A stretch of DNA of 64,000 bases from positions 1 through 64,000 of the forward strand of contig NZ_VBSB01000008.1 of the NCBI RefSeq assembly GCF_013337765.1, read 5' to 3'. Under the pieces are notes generated by a model. The model ran no database searches. It saw only the letters and a program-made list of their open reading frames with translations, and had not been told where the DNA came from. Shown in pieces: positions 51,857-60,243 of this stretch (the first letter of the stretch is position 1; each line of letters starts with the position of its first letter). The position numbers were made by a program, and so were the translations under genes. Origin of the DNA: Mycolicibacterium sphagni (lineage in GTDB: Bacteria; Actinomycetota; Actinomycetes; Mycobacteriales; Mycobacteriaceae).

Positions 51857-52666
51857 ATGGTGGGGGCAAAGCTGGTGGGGTGGTTGGCGGGCGCGGTGGT
51901 CGCCTGCGGGATCGGGTTCGCAGCCAGCGTTGCGGGGGCTCAAACCGCGTCGGCCGCGCCGGCCGGTGCGTCGGACGGTGCGAGTTCGCACGGCGGCACG
52001 GCGAGCAGCGCGCGCGGGGCCACAAGCACGATCGCGCGGAAGGCGTCACCGGCACGGGTTCAGAAATCAGTCGCGGCGCCTAAGCCGGCCGCCGTCGCGC
52101 ACGTCGCCCGCCGGGCGCAACAGGCCAGTGCCGTTCCAGCGGGTTACTCACCGTTCGACCGGATTGTCACGTTCAAGAACGTCCCATTGGCGCTGCCGCC
52201 ACAGATGGTGTTCTTCGTCAAACAGGTTGCGGGCAAGGCGACCTTCACCGAGAACTCGGTCTACGACTTACACAACGTCGACCAGTACGACTGGAACAAG
52301 CTGACCGGCATCTCGTTCACGTTCTGGCACCACGACGACAACGCCATCATGGTCGCCTGGCGCTACAACGTCGACACCCAGATGTTCGAGATCGGCCCGT
52401 ACTACAACATGGACTTCGCCAGGATCATGCCGACCGACGACGAGATCATCTCGGTGCCGGTCGGGGAGACGTTCACATTCAACGCCGACTACAACGGCAT
52501 CACGCTGCAGTACGGAGACACCATGGTGTACAAGCCGATTCCGGAAGGACTGCACCCGAATCAGTTGTCGGCGTTCCGGATCAACAGCTGGTTCGGCGGG
52601 ACGAGCCTGCCGCCCAAAACGATCTCGTACTACATGAAGTTGAAGCCGTGGTGGAAGACGCTGTGA
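51857..52666 (+). CDS. Secreted or membrane-anchored protein of unknown function
   Basis: This 269-residue product has an N-terminal signal peptide ('AASVAGAQTASAAPAG'), an Ala/Ser-rich linker of about 70 residues, and a folded domain (about 100-269) rich in aromatic residues ('DQYDWNKLTGISFTFWHHDD', 'FEIGPYYNMDFARIMP'). I do not recognise the family. It is 49 bases after the proline-rich gene and may share its transcript. Confidence 0.72.
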   Translation: MVGAKLVGWLAGAVVACGIGFAASVAGAQTASAAPAGASDGASSHGGTASSARGATSTIARKASPARVQKSVAAPKPAAVAHVARRAQQASAVPAGYSPFDRIVTFKNVPLALPPQMVFFVKQVAGKATFTENSVYDLHNVDQYDWNKLTGISFTFWHHDDNAIMVAWRYNVDTQMFEIGPYYNMDFARIMPTDDEIISVPVGETFTFNADYNGITLQYGDTMVYKPIPEGLHPNQLSAFRINSWFGGTSLPPKTISYYMKLKPWWKTL

Positions 52667-52668
52667 CG

Positions 52669-53394
52669 CTAATTTCGCGAACTCGGGGGACAGATCGCGG
52701 GCTGCAGCCCTAGCGAGTTGGCCATGGCGTTCTGATTCTGGCAGGCGTTCACACCGGAGTCCGGTGGGGTGCTTGTGCCTTGGGTTCCCGGGCATGGCGT
52801 GGGTTGTAAGCCGATCACGATCGGCATGGCGCTTTGGTTCTGGCACGCGGTGCTTCCGGAGTCCGGTGGGGTGCTTGTGCCTTGGGTTCCTGGACATGCG
52901 GTGGGTAGCAGGCCGATGGCGACGGGCATGGCGCTTTGGCTTTGGCACGCGGTGCTTCCCGAATCTGGCGGGGTGTTCGGGCCCTGGCTTGCCCGGCAGG
53001 TCAAAGGCGGCAGGCCCAGCGAGCTCGCCATCGCGCTCTGGTTCTGACAGGCGTTGATCCCGGAGTCCTCTGGGGAGTTGCCGCCAGGACTGTCCTCCGA
53101 CTGATTCTTGTCCGGCGAGCTGCTCCCATCCTGGCTGGCATCTGGACTGTTGGTGGACGAGGTGCTTGTCGAGCTCGTGTCTTCTTGACCGGCACCCTGA
53201 TCGTTGCCGGGCTTCGCAGCGGCGCTGGTACTGGGCGCGGTCGTCGGACACGGCGGCGGGTTGTAACCGCCTCGCTGAAAACACCCGGCCACGGCGATGC
53301 CCGTCGGCGCGACGACGTGGACGATGCCGAACCCTATCGCGGTGGTCACGAGAAACAGCGCGACACCACATCGACCCCAAACACGCTGTCGCAT
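52669..53394 (-). CDS. Secreted protein with four 34-residue repeats
   Basis: This 241-residue protein has an N-terminal hydrophobic segment (signal or anchor, about residues 9-30), a Ser/Thr/Asp-rich linker and four near-identical C-terminal repeats with 'ACQNQSAM', 'GLxP', 'CPGTQGTSTPPD'. Each full unit has two Cys. ATG 53394 is chosen over TTG 53409. I do not know the family. It ends two bases after the convergent gene. Confidence 0.78.
   Translation of the reverse strand: MRQRVWGRCGVALFLVTTAIGFGIVHVVAPTGIAVAGCFQRGGYNPPPCPTTAPSTSAAAKPGNDQGAGQEDTSSTSTSSTNSPDASQDGSSSPDKNQSEDSPGGNSPEDSGINACQNQSAMASSLGLPPLTCRASQGPNTPPDSGSTACQSQSAMPVAIGLLPTACPGTQGTSTPPDSGSTACQNQSAMPIVIGLQPTPCPGTQGTSTPPDSGVNACQNQNAMANSLGLQPAICPPSSRN
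52672..53064 (-). repeat. Four tandem 102-base coding repeats
   Basis: Units run 53064-52963, 52962-52861, 52860-52759 and 52758-52672 (the last 87 bases long). The period is exactly 102 bases (34 codons), so the repeat keeps the reading frame. Units two and three are the most alike. Confidence 0.9.
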
Positions 53395-53413
53395 CAATGG
53401 GGTGGACAACTAT

Positions 53414-53815
53414 TCAGATGTTGTCGATGAGGACTCGGTAGCGGCGCGTGCTGAACCTCCACACGCCATCGACGCGGCGTAGCTCATCGTCGTAGGTCCC
53501 GATCAGCTGGTGGGTCGTGTCGTCGTGAAATCGCAAGGTCTCCAAGCAGTACGAGCGCGCCGTCGCCGTCTCGCCGTCGACGACGATGGATCCGATCTGG
53601 GTCATGAACCCCATCTGCGACAACATCTTCCAGATTCCGTGCCAGTGCTGACGCAGCGCCTCGATACCCTGACACTCGCCGCCTGCACCGAATCGCGCAC
53701 CGTCGTCGGTCCAGCAGTCCAGATAGTCGTCCATGGCCTGGCGGGTGACCGCATCGCTGTAACTGTCGAATCGTTCGCGGACGCCGAGTCGATCCTCGAT
53801 CGGGCCGCTGAACAC
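53414..53815 (-). CDS. SnoaL/NTF2-like protein
   Basis: This 133-residue cone-fold protein has 'FDSYSDAVTRQAMDDYLDCW' near the N-terminus and 'DELRRVDGVWRFSTRRYRVL' at the C-terminus, as in SnoaL_4-type proteins of aromatic and steroid pathways. GTG 53815 follows AAGGAG. It may be a small isomerase, cyclase or binding protein. It stands alone beside the TetR gene. Confidence 0.82.
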   Translation of the reverse strand: MFSGPIEDRLGVRERFDSYSDAVTRQAMDDYLDCWTDDGARFGAGGECQGIEALRQHWHGIWKMLSQMGFMTQIGSIVVDGETATARSYCLETLRFHDDTTHQLIGTYDDELRRVDGVWRFSTRRYRVLIDNI

Positions 53816-53895
53816 GAAGACCGCTCCTTCCGCCGACCGGGACAGATCCGAGGGTAGTTGATCGACGGTGCACCGTCCCGCGGAACGCGGTGGGT

Positions 53896-54543
53896 CTAGG
53901 TAGGAAGCGGATAGTCAGCGGGGACCGCTGCCCGTTGCATGCTCCGCAGGCTGCTCTTCACGAATTTCCGCAGCACTTCGAGACGTTCGGCATTCGATTC
54001 TCGGTTCGTGGTCAGCAGCGCGTAGAGGCCCACGAGAAAGAATGCCGCACTGGAATAGGCATCGACATCGTCGTACAGTTCGCCGCGATGTCGCGAGCGC
54101 TCGATCTCGGCGGCGAGAAGCACGAAGGTCGGGTGTTGTAACCAGTTTTCTTCTTGTGGCAGCGTCGGTGAGAAGTAGAGGCTGGTGACATCGCGAAAAA
54201 GTGCCAGCCCCCACTGATTTTCGAGGGCCAGGACAAGTCTGATGATCTCGTTCAATACGGCGGGCAAGTCGTGGGGAGTGTCGAGGAAGCGGCTGAGTTC
54301 CTCGGCGAGACGGTCCTCGTCGCCGCGAATCAGCTCGAGCAGGACGTGTTCCTTCGTGGGGAAGTGGAAGTAGAAGGTGCTCCGCGAGACGCCCGCGGCT
54401 TCCACGATCGCGTTGATGTCCGCGGAACTCGTCCCGGCGCGCTGGAACTCCTCGATTGCGGCGCCGAGTACGCGGGCACGCGTCCTGCGTCGTTGGGCTT
54501 CGCGGCCCGTTGAGCTGTTTCGCACCCGCCCATTGTGCCGCAT
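53896..54543 (-). CDS. TetR-family transcriptional regulator
   Basis: This 215-residue regulator has the HTH 'ADINAIVEAAGVSRSTFYFHF' followed by 'PTKEHVLLELI', then a helical ligand-binding domain ('FYFHF' is the TetR hallmark). ATG 54543 is the tentative start; ATG 54582 adds 13 residues. It is divergent from the four-gene membrane operon, and two palindromes lie between them, so it probably represses that operon and itself. Confidence 0.88.
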   Translation of the reverse strand: MRHNGRVRNSSTGREAQRRRTRARVLGAAIEEFQRAGTSSADINAIVEAAGVSRSTFYFHFPTKEHVLLELIRGDEDRLAEELSRFLDTPHDLPAVLNEIIRLVLALENQWGLALFRDVTSLYFSPTLPQEENWLQHPTFVLLAAEIERSRHRGELYDDVDAYSSAAFFLVGLYALLTTNRESNAERLEVLRKFVKSSLRSMQRAAVPADYPLPT

Positions 54544-54611
54544 TCGTTGAACTATGTCACTGAAAAACTGACCTGCTGACACCCCCTATCTGCGAGTTAT
54601 GCGCATTTCGT

Positions 54612-54646
54612 TGTCATATGACAGTGAATGTGTTAGACCTAACACA
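54612..54646. promoter_or_regulatory. Two adjacent palindromes, probable TetR operator
   Basis: TGTCATATGACA (54612-54623) is a perfect 12-base palindrome. TGTGTTAGACCTAACACA (54629-54646) has perfect eight-base arms around AC. Both lie in the divergent gap, and the second is 18 bases before the next gene start, ideal for repression. The second has the shape of many TetR sites. Confidence 0.75.
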
Positions 54647-54664
54647 ATCGCGGAAGGGACGTCG

Positions 54665-55369
54665 ATGAACACCAGAGGTCAACGGATCCTGTTGTGGACG
54701 ACACCGCCTGCGGCAGCTCTGCTGCTGCTCGGCTACGTGCTGTTTCCGGTCTTCTGGCCGCCGTTGTCACCGACGCTGTCTCCAGAAGAGGTCGCCGCGT
54801 TCTTCCGGGACAACAACACGGGCATCCTCGGCGTCGTCATTCTCTGCAATCTGATTGCGGGGGCGCTGGTTCCGCTCTTCGCCGTGACCGCCGTACAGAT
54901 CTCCCGTATCGGTACGTCGAGCAGCGTCTTCACCTACGCCTACATCATCTGCGTGGGAATCGGCACGACCGCGTTCATTCTCGCCGACTACTGCTGGGGG
55001 GTGGCCGCATTCAGGCCCGACCGCGACCCGCAGTTGATCAGCCTGCTGAACGACATGGCCTGGTTCTTCTTCATCGCGCCGGTCGGCACGATCATCGTGC
55101 AGAACCTCTGCCTGGCGGTCAGTATCTACCTCGACGCGCGTCCAGATCCGATCTTTCCGCGCTGGATGGCGCACTTCAGTGTCGTCATCGCGGTCCTGCT
55201 GATTCCGAGTGCCTTCTCGGTTCTCTACAAGTCGGGTCCGCTCGCGTGGAACGGGGCGGTGTCCTTCACGCTGAGGCTGATCGTGCTGGGAACCTTCATC
55301 GTGGTGACGTTCCTCGTGCTGGTTCGCGTCGTCAATCGCCAGGGCGCCGAGCGGGAGGTTCTCGCGTGA
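54665..55369 (+). CDS. Membrane protein of unknown family (paralogue A)
   Basis: This 234-residue protein has six or more predicted helices. A conserved C-terminal part reads 'LNDMAWFFFIAPVGTIIVQN' and 'YKSGPLAWNGAVSF'. ATG 54665 has GGAAGGGAC upstream. It overlaps the next gene by four bases (GTGA). That next protein is clearly similar, so the two probably form a heterodimer. Family unknown. Confidence 0.8.
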   Translation: MNTRGQRILLWTTPPAAALLLLGYVLFPVFWPPLSPTLSPEEVAAFFRDNNTGILGVVILCNLIAGALVPLFAVTAVQISRIGTSSSVFTYAYIICVGIGTTAFILADYCWGVAAFRPDRDPQLISLLNDMAWFFFIAPVGTIIVQNLCLAVSIYLDARPDPIFPRWMAHFSVVIAVLLIPSAFSVLYKSGPLAWNGAVSFTLRLIVLGTFIVVTFLVLVRVVNRQGAEREVLA

Positions 55370-56139
55370 GCGAGAGCACTCACCCGCGGCGCAAGAACCG
55401 GAAACTCGATCAGTGGATTGCCTTTTGGACCGTTCCGTTCTTCTTCAACCTGTTCGGAATTGTGTTCGTTCCGCTGAGTTGGATGATGCCGCCCCGGTCG
55501 CCGAGCAGCTCGACGCCGCAGATCGTCGACTTTATGCAATCGCACAATCTGCTCATCGCGTGCGCAATCCTGACTCTGTCGTTCGGCCTGGCACCGGTGT
55601 CGAACGCCGTCTATCTGACACAGGTCAAGCGCATGTCGGTCAGTCCGGCGTTTCGGTACTCGATGATGGTCGGCTCCATGACGGGCGCCATCGTCGGCAT
55701 GCTCTTTCCGATGTTCTGTTTCGGTCTCGGCGCATTCCGTTCCGGCTACGCACCGTCGACGCTGGAAATGCTGTACGACTTCGGCTACCTCGCCTACATC
55801 GGCTCGTTGGGATGCTTCTGCGTGATGTGGATGGCATTTGGGCTTGCCATTCTGCTGGACCAGAACAACATCCTGCCGAAGTGGCTTGGCTACTACACCA
55901 TTTGGCAGTATGTCACCGAGCTCATGGCGGCACCGGTCTGGATCGCCAAGTCGGGCCCCTTCGCGTGGAACGGCCTGATGACCTTCTGGTTCGCGATGGT
56001 GCTGTATGTGTCCTGGCAGATCATCGTGTACATCTGCATCTACCGGGCCATCAAGCGGCAACCTGACGAGCAGCTCGAGAACGCCTGGCTTGACAGCGAA
56101 TTGGTATCGCATGATCCACGGCTGAGGGCACCCGCGTGA
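55366..56139 (+). CDS. Membrane protein of unknown family (paralogue B)
   Basis: This 257-residue protein has six or more predicted helices. It shares with the preceding protein the region 'LYDFGYLAYIGSLGCFCVMW' (matching LNDMAWFFFIAPVG) and 'AKSGPFAWNGLMTF' (matching YKSGPLAWNGAVSF), at equal spacing. GTG 55366 is coupled to the previous stop. It overlaps the subunit III-like gene by four bases (GTGA). Confidence 0.8.
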   Translation: MSESTHPRRKNRKLDQWIAFWTVPFFFNLFGIVFVPLSWMMPPRSPSSSTPQIVDFMQSHNLLIACAILTLSFGLAPVSNAVYLTQVKRMSVSPAFRYSMMVGSMTGAIVGMLFPMFCFGLGAFRSGYAPSTLEMLYDFGYLAYIGSLGCFCVMWMAFGLAILLDQNNILPKWLGYYTIWQYVTELMAAPVWIAKSGPFAWNGLMTFWFAMVLYVSWQIIVYICIYRAIKRQPDEQLENAWLDSELVSHDPRLRAPA

Positions 56140-56747
56140 CCGAACTCGCGGACGGACCCATCGGGAGCATCGGCGCGAAGCAGCCAAACGACAAGGTGCG
56201 CAACCACATTCCTGGTGAACCCAGCATGTGGTTCTTCGTCATCGGCGACCTGATCATCTTCGGCGCCTACTTCGTCGCCTACATGTACTACCGCCAGCAC
56301 GACCACGAGGTGTTCTTGCAGAGTCAGGCACGGCTGAACCTGGACATCGGTGCGATCAACACCGTGGTTCTGCTGACCAGTTCGCTCTTCGTTGCGCTCG
56401 GCACATCGGCTGCTCGTGCCGGCAAGACGGCAGACGGAGCTCGGCTCTTCGGTATCGCGCTGGCCTTCGGCGCCGCCTTCCCGCTGTTCAAACTTTTCGA
56501 GTACGTGCCCGAAATCATCGCCGGGTCGACGCCGGGCACAAACCTGTTCTTCATGTACTACTTCGTGATGACGGGTATGCACCTGTGCCATGTTCTGCTG
56601 GGCCTGGTCATCCTCAGCTTCGTCATCCGGAACTTGAAGGGGTCGGCGCCACCGAGGATTTCGTTCGTGGAGACCGGCGCAACCTACTGGCACATGGTCG
56701 ATGTTCTGTGGCTTGTCCTGTTCGCGTTGCTCTACTTGATGAGGTGA
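56136..56747 (+). CDS. Cytochrome c oxidase subunit III/NorE-like membrane protein
   Basis: This 203-residue protein has five predicted helices and the subunit III pattern: 'GEPSMWFFVIGDLIIFGAYF', 'FFMYYFVMTGMHLCHVLLGL' and 'ETGATYWHMVDVLWLVLFAL'. Short length and missing first helices resemble NorE. No subunit I, subunit II or NO reductase gene is near. It overlaps both neighbours, so the stoichiometry of the operon appears tight. Confidence 0.88.
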   Translation: MTELADGPIGSIGAKQPNDKVRNHIPGEPSMWFFVIGDLIIFGAYFVAYMYYRQHDHEVFLQSQARLNLDIGAINTVVLLTSSLFVALGTSAARAGKTADGARLFGIALAFGAAFPLFKLFEYVPEIIAGSTPGTNLFFMYYFVMTGMHLCHVLLGLVILSFVIRNLKGSAPPRISFVETGATYWHMVDVLWLVLFALLYLMR

Positions 56748-56750
56748 TCC

Positions 56751-57029
56751 GTGACGTCCTACATCCGCAACCCGCTCACGATCGTGTGGGCGTTGCTCAC
56801 GCTGGTCACCGCCGTGTCCTGGTTGACCGCACGCGACGGTGGGGCAGCGCATGTGGTCAACCCGACGGTGACCGTCGTGGTGTTGTTGATCGCGGCGGTG
56901 AAAACGCAACTGGTGATCTGGCATTTCATGGAGGTGCGCCGCGCCCCCGTGTGGCTGCGAGCGACCACGATGAGTTGGGTGGTAGTCCTTTTCGCGCTCC
57001 TGCTGGGTTTCTACTTCGCTTTTCTGTGA
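56751..57029 (+). CDS. Cytochrome c oxidase subunit IV/NorF-like membrane protein
   Basis: This 92-residue protein has three predicted helices, including 'VTVVVLLIAAVKTQLVIWHFMEVRRAPVWLR' (partly quoted), the typical prokaryotic COX4/NorF signature with an HFM motif. It starts three bases after the subunit III-like stop and ends the operon. Confidence 0.86.
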   Translation: MTSYIRNPLTIVWALLTLVTAVSWLTARDGGAAHVVNPTVTVVVLLIAAVKTQLVIWHFMEVRRAPVWLRATTMSWVVVLFALLLGFYFAFL

Positions 57030-57173
57030 ACGGCCAGGAGCGCGCGTATGGCACAGCACGCCGACGGATATCTGCACACCTTGGTCTGCGGCGTGGAGAC
57101 CTACACGCGTTGTGAGCCGACCGGTGAGCTGCCGGGTCGGCTGGTCAGGGGTGCGCGCGGGATCGGGTGACCG

Positions 57174-57260
57174 TCACAGGTGTGGTTCGAGTTCGGCGAC
57201 GAGTTGCTTCTTGCCGCCGAAGCCGAGGACGCGGTGAATTTCCTGGCCGTCTTTGAACAT
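57174..57260 (-). pseudogene. 3' remnant of a thioredoxin gene
   Basis: On the minus strand the frame ending at 57174 encodes 'MFKDGQEIHRVLGFGGKKQL' and then VAELEPHL, the C-terminal beta-strand and helix of thioredoxin. Upstream no CGPC motif or thioredoxin fold is readable in any frame, so only about the last 28 residues remain. Confidence 0.6.
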
Positions 57261-58117
57261 GATACGCGAACGTCGTGTGGCTTGGGGTCGTCGTTGGTGC
57301 GGGCGGGCCCGGCGGCGCACAAGCGCTGAGCGAAGTCGTCGCGAGGGTCATACCCGCGAGGTGGCCAAATGTCCGGGGTGATCACTGACCAAGTCTAATT
57401 CTGTGTCGAAGGCGTTGTCTGGGAAAGTGATTCGCGTGGTGGGGAGTCCAGCCTAGACGCGGGTAGTTATGTCACGTGACGTAATGGGGGCGTCGAGGGC
57501 GGGATCGGGTGGGAAGAGCGCAGGGGCTAGGCCGGTATATAAACGTCACAGTGACGAATTGAGGCCGTCGGGTTGGATGGCGGCGGGAGCGGAACCGGTT
57601 CCGTCTCAGAGCATTTCGACCGCCTGGCCGGTGCCGGGCGTTCGTCAATGACGCATGATGGCCGTCATCAGCGAGCGGCCCGTTGATACGTGCGTGTGTG
57701 GCCGAACGTCGTGCCGTGTGGGCGCTCTGTGAACCCGGCAGCGCCTGGGCGGGAGGTGGTCGTCGGCGTCACATGAACAGACTCGGGCGGCCGGCCCCGA
57801 CTAATCCCAGGTATGCGTTATGCCGATAAGCGACATTATGTCAAGTTAGACGGGTTGCAGCACACCCCCGCTGAGCGGCCCCATCCAAACCCCCCAATGT
57901 GGGTCTACGCCACCGCCCACCTAGGTGACCGCCTTTTAGGGTGTGGCTGTCGTCTCTTCCCGCCGGCCATGAGCCCTCCGCCGCCCGAACAGCAAAAGGC
58001 GTCTCGGCGGGACCTGCGGCGCCAAACATCGCAACGGTTTTCGTGACTAATCGAGTCCGGCAGCGGCTAGGACACGGGCTGGATCAGCTGACGTCATCCA
58101 ATCCCTGCTGGATGGGT
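57261..58117. other. Gene-poor stretch with palindromes
   Basis: No credible gene is seen in these 857 bases. It holds the 18-base near-palindrome TTATGTCACGTGACGTAA (57467-57484, core GTCACGTGAC perfect), CGTCACAGTGACG (57544-57556) with TATATAAA just before, and the pair GTTATGCCGATAAG (57817-57830) and GACATTATGTC (57832-57842). Base composition is less even than in the flanking genes. With the thioredoxin remnant it looks like a scar of past insertion or deletion. Confidence 0.55.
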
Positions 58118-59296
58118 TCACATCGAGTAGTCGGGTAGGTCGAAGTCGTCACGCAAATCCCGGCCGAGAAGTAGGTCGGCCCTCGGGACGACATCGAGGA
58201 TGTTCATGACGACGTCGCGAAACCAAACGCCCAGCCGAGTTCGAGTGGCGAAGACCGGAAGGAACTTCTCGGCACTTTTTTGCTTTCCTTCGACGAAGGT
58301 GCGCAGACGGGCTTCGTAGCTGTCGAAGGCTCTGCGGTAACCGTCGCCAGCCCGCTGGAGTTCGCCGGCCAACACGTAGGCTTCGGTCATCGCCAGGCCC
58401 GTGCCTTCTCCCGCCAATAGCGACACGCAGGCCGCGGCATCGCCGACCAGGGCTGTCCGTCCCTGCGACCATCGATCGAGGCGGATCTGGCTGACGACGT
58501 CGAAGTAGAGATCGTCGATATCCTCGAGTGCGGCCAGGATCCGCGCGCACTCGCCTCGGGCGTTCACGAATTGATTGCGCACCAGTGTCTTTCGCGCCGC
58601 GGTCTCGCCAGGGTCGCATGGGTGCGGGTATCGAAAAAGGAACAGAAACATGGTGCGGTCGCCCCGTAGGGAGAAGCGGCCGATAGATCGGCCCGGCTCG
58701 GTGTAGGTGACGTAGACAAGTTCATCCCGTGCGCGGTATCCCTCGACAACACATGCCGCAACCGCACATCCTAAATAGTGTTCGGGAGCTGAATCCACCC
58801 CGAACGTCAGCCGGCGCACGTTGGAGTGCAGACCGTCCGCGCCGATCAACAGGTCAAACTCGCGGGACTTGGCTCGGCCGAGGCTGATACACACTCCACC
58901 GGTGTGTTCGTCGACCGCGGTGATGCTGTCACCGAAGATCGTTTCGACGTCGTTTTCAATGGTCGCGTAAACGGTCGCGGCAAGATCACCGCGGGGAATG
59001 CTGGTGAACCGATCGCCGACCGCACGGCGGAATGGCTCGACTCCCAGAGATGCCCGGGTCCGGCCGTCTGGATGGGCGGAGCGGATCGACTGAACCTGGT
59101 AGCCGAGTTCCCGAACGGCCGATTCGATACCCATCCGTTGGGCAATGGTGAAACCCACACCCCAAAAGTCAACCACGTATCCGCCGGTGCGAAATTCTGG
59201 TGCGTACTCGATCAGTGTCGGTTCGTGGCCGCTGCGATGTAACCAATATGCGAGCGTCGGTCCGGCTACACCCGCACCGCTGATCGCTATCTTCAT
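58118..59296 (-). CDS. FAD-dependent monooxygenase (PHBH/TetX type)
   Basis: This 392-residue group A flavin monooxygenase has 'ISGAGVAGPTLAYWLHRSG' (5-23), the DG motif 'LLIGADGLHSNVRRL' and the GD motif 'LVGDAAACVSLLAGEGTGLA'. It hydroxylates aromatic or polycyclic compounds with NAD(P)H. It stands alone after the gene-poor stretch. Relatives inactivate antibiotics or degrade aromatics; the substrate is unknown. Confidence 0.9.
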   Translation of the reverse strand: MKIAISGAGVAGPTLAYWLHRSGHEPTLIEYAPEFRTGGYVVDFWGVGFTIAQRMGIESAVRELGYQVQSIRSAHPDGRTRASLGVEPFRRAVGDRFTSIPRGDLAATVYATIENDVETIFGDSITAVDEHTGGVCISLGRAKSREFDLLIGADGLHSNVRRLTFGVDSAPEHYLGCAVAACVVEGYRARDELVYVTYTEPGRSIGRFSLRGDRTMFLFLFRYPHPCDPGETAARKTLVRNQFVNARGECARILAALEDIDDLYFDVVSQIRLDRWSQGRTALVGDAAACVSLLAGEGTGLAMTEAYVLAGELQRAGDGYRRAFDSYEARLRTFVEGKQKSAEKFLPVFATRTRLGVWFRDVVMNILDVVPRADLLLGRDLRDDFDLPDYSM

Positions 59297-59373
59297 GCGC
59301 CCAACCCCCGCTCATCTATAGTCGGCGACACGGTGCTCGAGAGTGGCGGTTGATGGTGCATGGGTATTCGCGG

Positions 59374-59874
59374 CTAGTCGACGAGCTTTTGGATTTCGAC
59401 CTGGTAGCGGACCTGGTCTGAATGGGTTAGCGGCGGCGCGAATTCGACCACGATCGTGGCCACTTGGTACAGGCTTCGGTCGGCGGCGTAGATCTGCGCC
59501 AGCCCCGTGGTGGGGAACGACATGACCCTGACGGTATCGGTGACCACTGACTGTCGGCAGCCCGCCGATCGGCAATCCTGTGCGGTCGTATCCAGTGGGT
59601 TCGGCGCGGCAAATCCGGCCCTGTTGAGCGCGTCAACCAAACCCCGCGCGGTCGGCGCTCCCCCGTCGCCCTGCTTGTCAGCCAGTGGACCGGCCGCCGC
59701 ACTGGAGTGCGCCGCAGATGACACGGTGCCCGCCGTCGGGGCCGATACCCCGGCAGAACAGCCGACTGCGGGTGACGAAGCTGCCGCGAGCGCGGCCCCG
59801 ATGCGACAGATCCGGCGAAAGTGAGCCCGGCTAGAGGGCGCGACGTTCATCGCGTGCCTGTCTGATTGCGGCAT
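59374..59874 (-). CDS. Probable lipoprotein of unknown function
   Basis: This 166-residue product has a signal peptide ending in the lipobox A-V-G-C (Cys39). ATG 59874 has GGAGG five bases upstream, giving this numbering; ATG 59850 would be a shorter alternative. The mature domain contains 'GLVDALNRAGFAAPNPLDTT' and two Cys ('DCRSAGC'). Its start overlaps the DUF3040 gene end by 28 bases, so the two are cotranscribed. Confidence 0.75.
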   Translation of the reverse strand: MPQSDRHAMNVAPSSRAHFRRICRIGAALAAASSPAVGCSAGVSAPTAGTVSSAAHSSAAAGPLADKQGDGGAPTARGLVDALNRAGFAAPNPLDTTAQDCRSAGCRQSVVTDTVRVMSFPTTGLAQIYAADRSLYQVATIVVEFAPPLTHSDQVRYQVEIQKLVD

Positions 59875-60152
59875 GGCGGCCTCCGGCACCACAGAAGGGC
59901 AGCGCTGAACATCGCCGCGTATCCGAGAAGTGCGACCACGACCAGGCCCTTGGCAGTGATCTTCGGAACGAGCACTGCGCCAGCCATCGTCGCCGCGCCT
60001 ACGACGAAAGCAGCGCCGGCAACTATTCGATGCCGATCATTCGCTGTGATAGCAGTAGCACTGGTGCGGGCCCGATCAAACCGAGAAGCCTCGGCATAAA
60101 GTTCGTCCGCTATCCGCTCGAACGCCTGCTGTTCATGATGGGAAAGTGTCAT
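59847..60152 (-). CDS. DUF3040 small membrane protein
   Basis: This 101-residue protein begins 'MTLSHHEQQAFERIADELYA', the DUF3040 N-terminal motif, followed by two predicted helices ('IVAGAAFVVGAATMAGAVLV' and 'GLVVVALLGYAAMFSAALL'). ATG 60152 is chosen over 60176 because the family starts with SxHEQ near residue 4. DUF3040 proteins are actinobacterial and of unknown function. Confidence 0.85.
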   Translation of the reverse strand: MTLSHHEQQAFERIADELYAEASRFDRARTSATAITANDRHRIVAGAAFVVGAATMAGAVLVPKITAKGLVVVALLGYAAMFSAALLWCRRPPCRNQTGTR

Positions 60153-60226
60153 CGTGTAGCCCCTTGATCGGCCCAATGCGAGCCGAACTGGATGTCAGCT
60201 GCGATAGTCCCACACCAGGATAGCAC

Positions 60227-60238
60227 TATGCAATAGTT
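60227..60238. promoter_or_regulatory. Shared promoter motif TATGCAATAGTT, copy 1
   Basis: TATGCAATAGTT lies 5 bases before the lipoprotein start and is part of ACTAT-GCA-ATAGT (perfect five-base arms). An identical 12-mer lies upstream of the MarR gene. It is probably the MarR operator. Confidence 0.6.
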
Positions 60239-60243
60239 GTCAT

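Noticed and set aside
57048..57170. Forty-codon frame just after the subunit IV-like gene
   Set aside because: ATG with a poor ribosome site, no similarity recognised, and it runs into the thioredoxin remnant region.
57813..58046. 77-codon plus-strand frame in the gene-poor stretch
   Set aside because: Odd residue composition, no signal or domain; it overlaps the palindrome pair.
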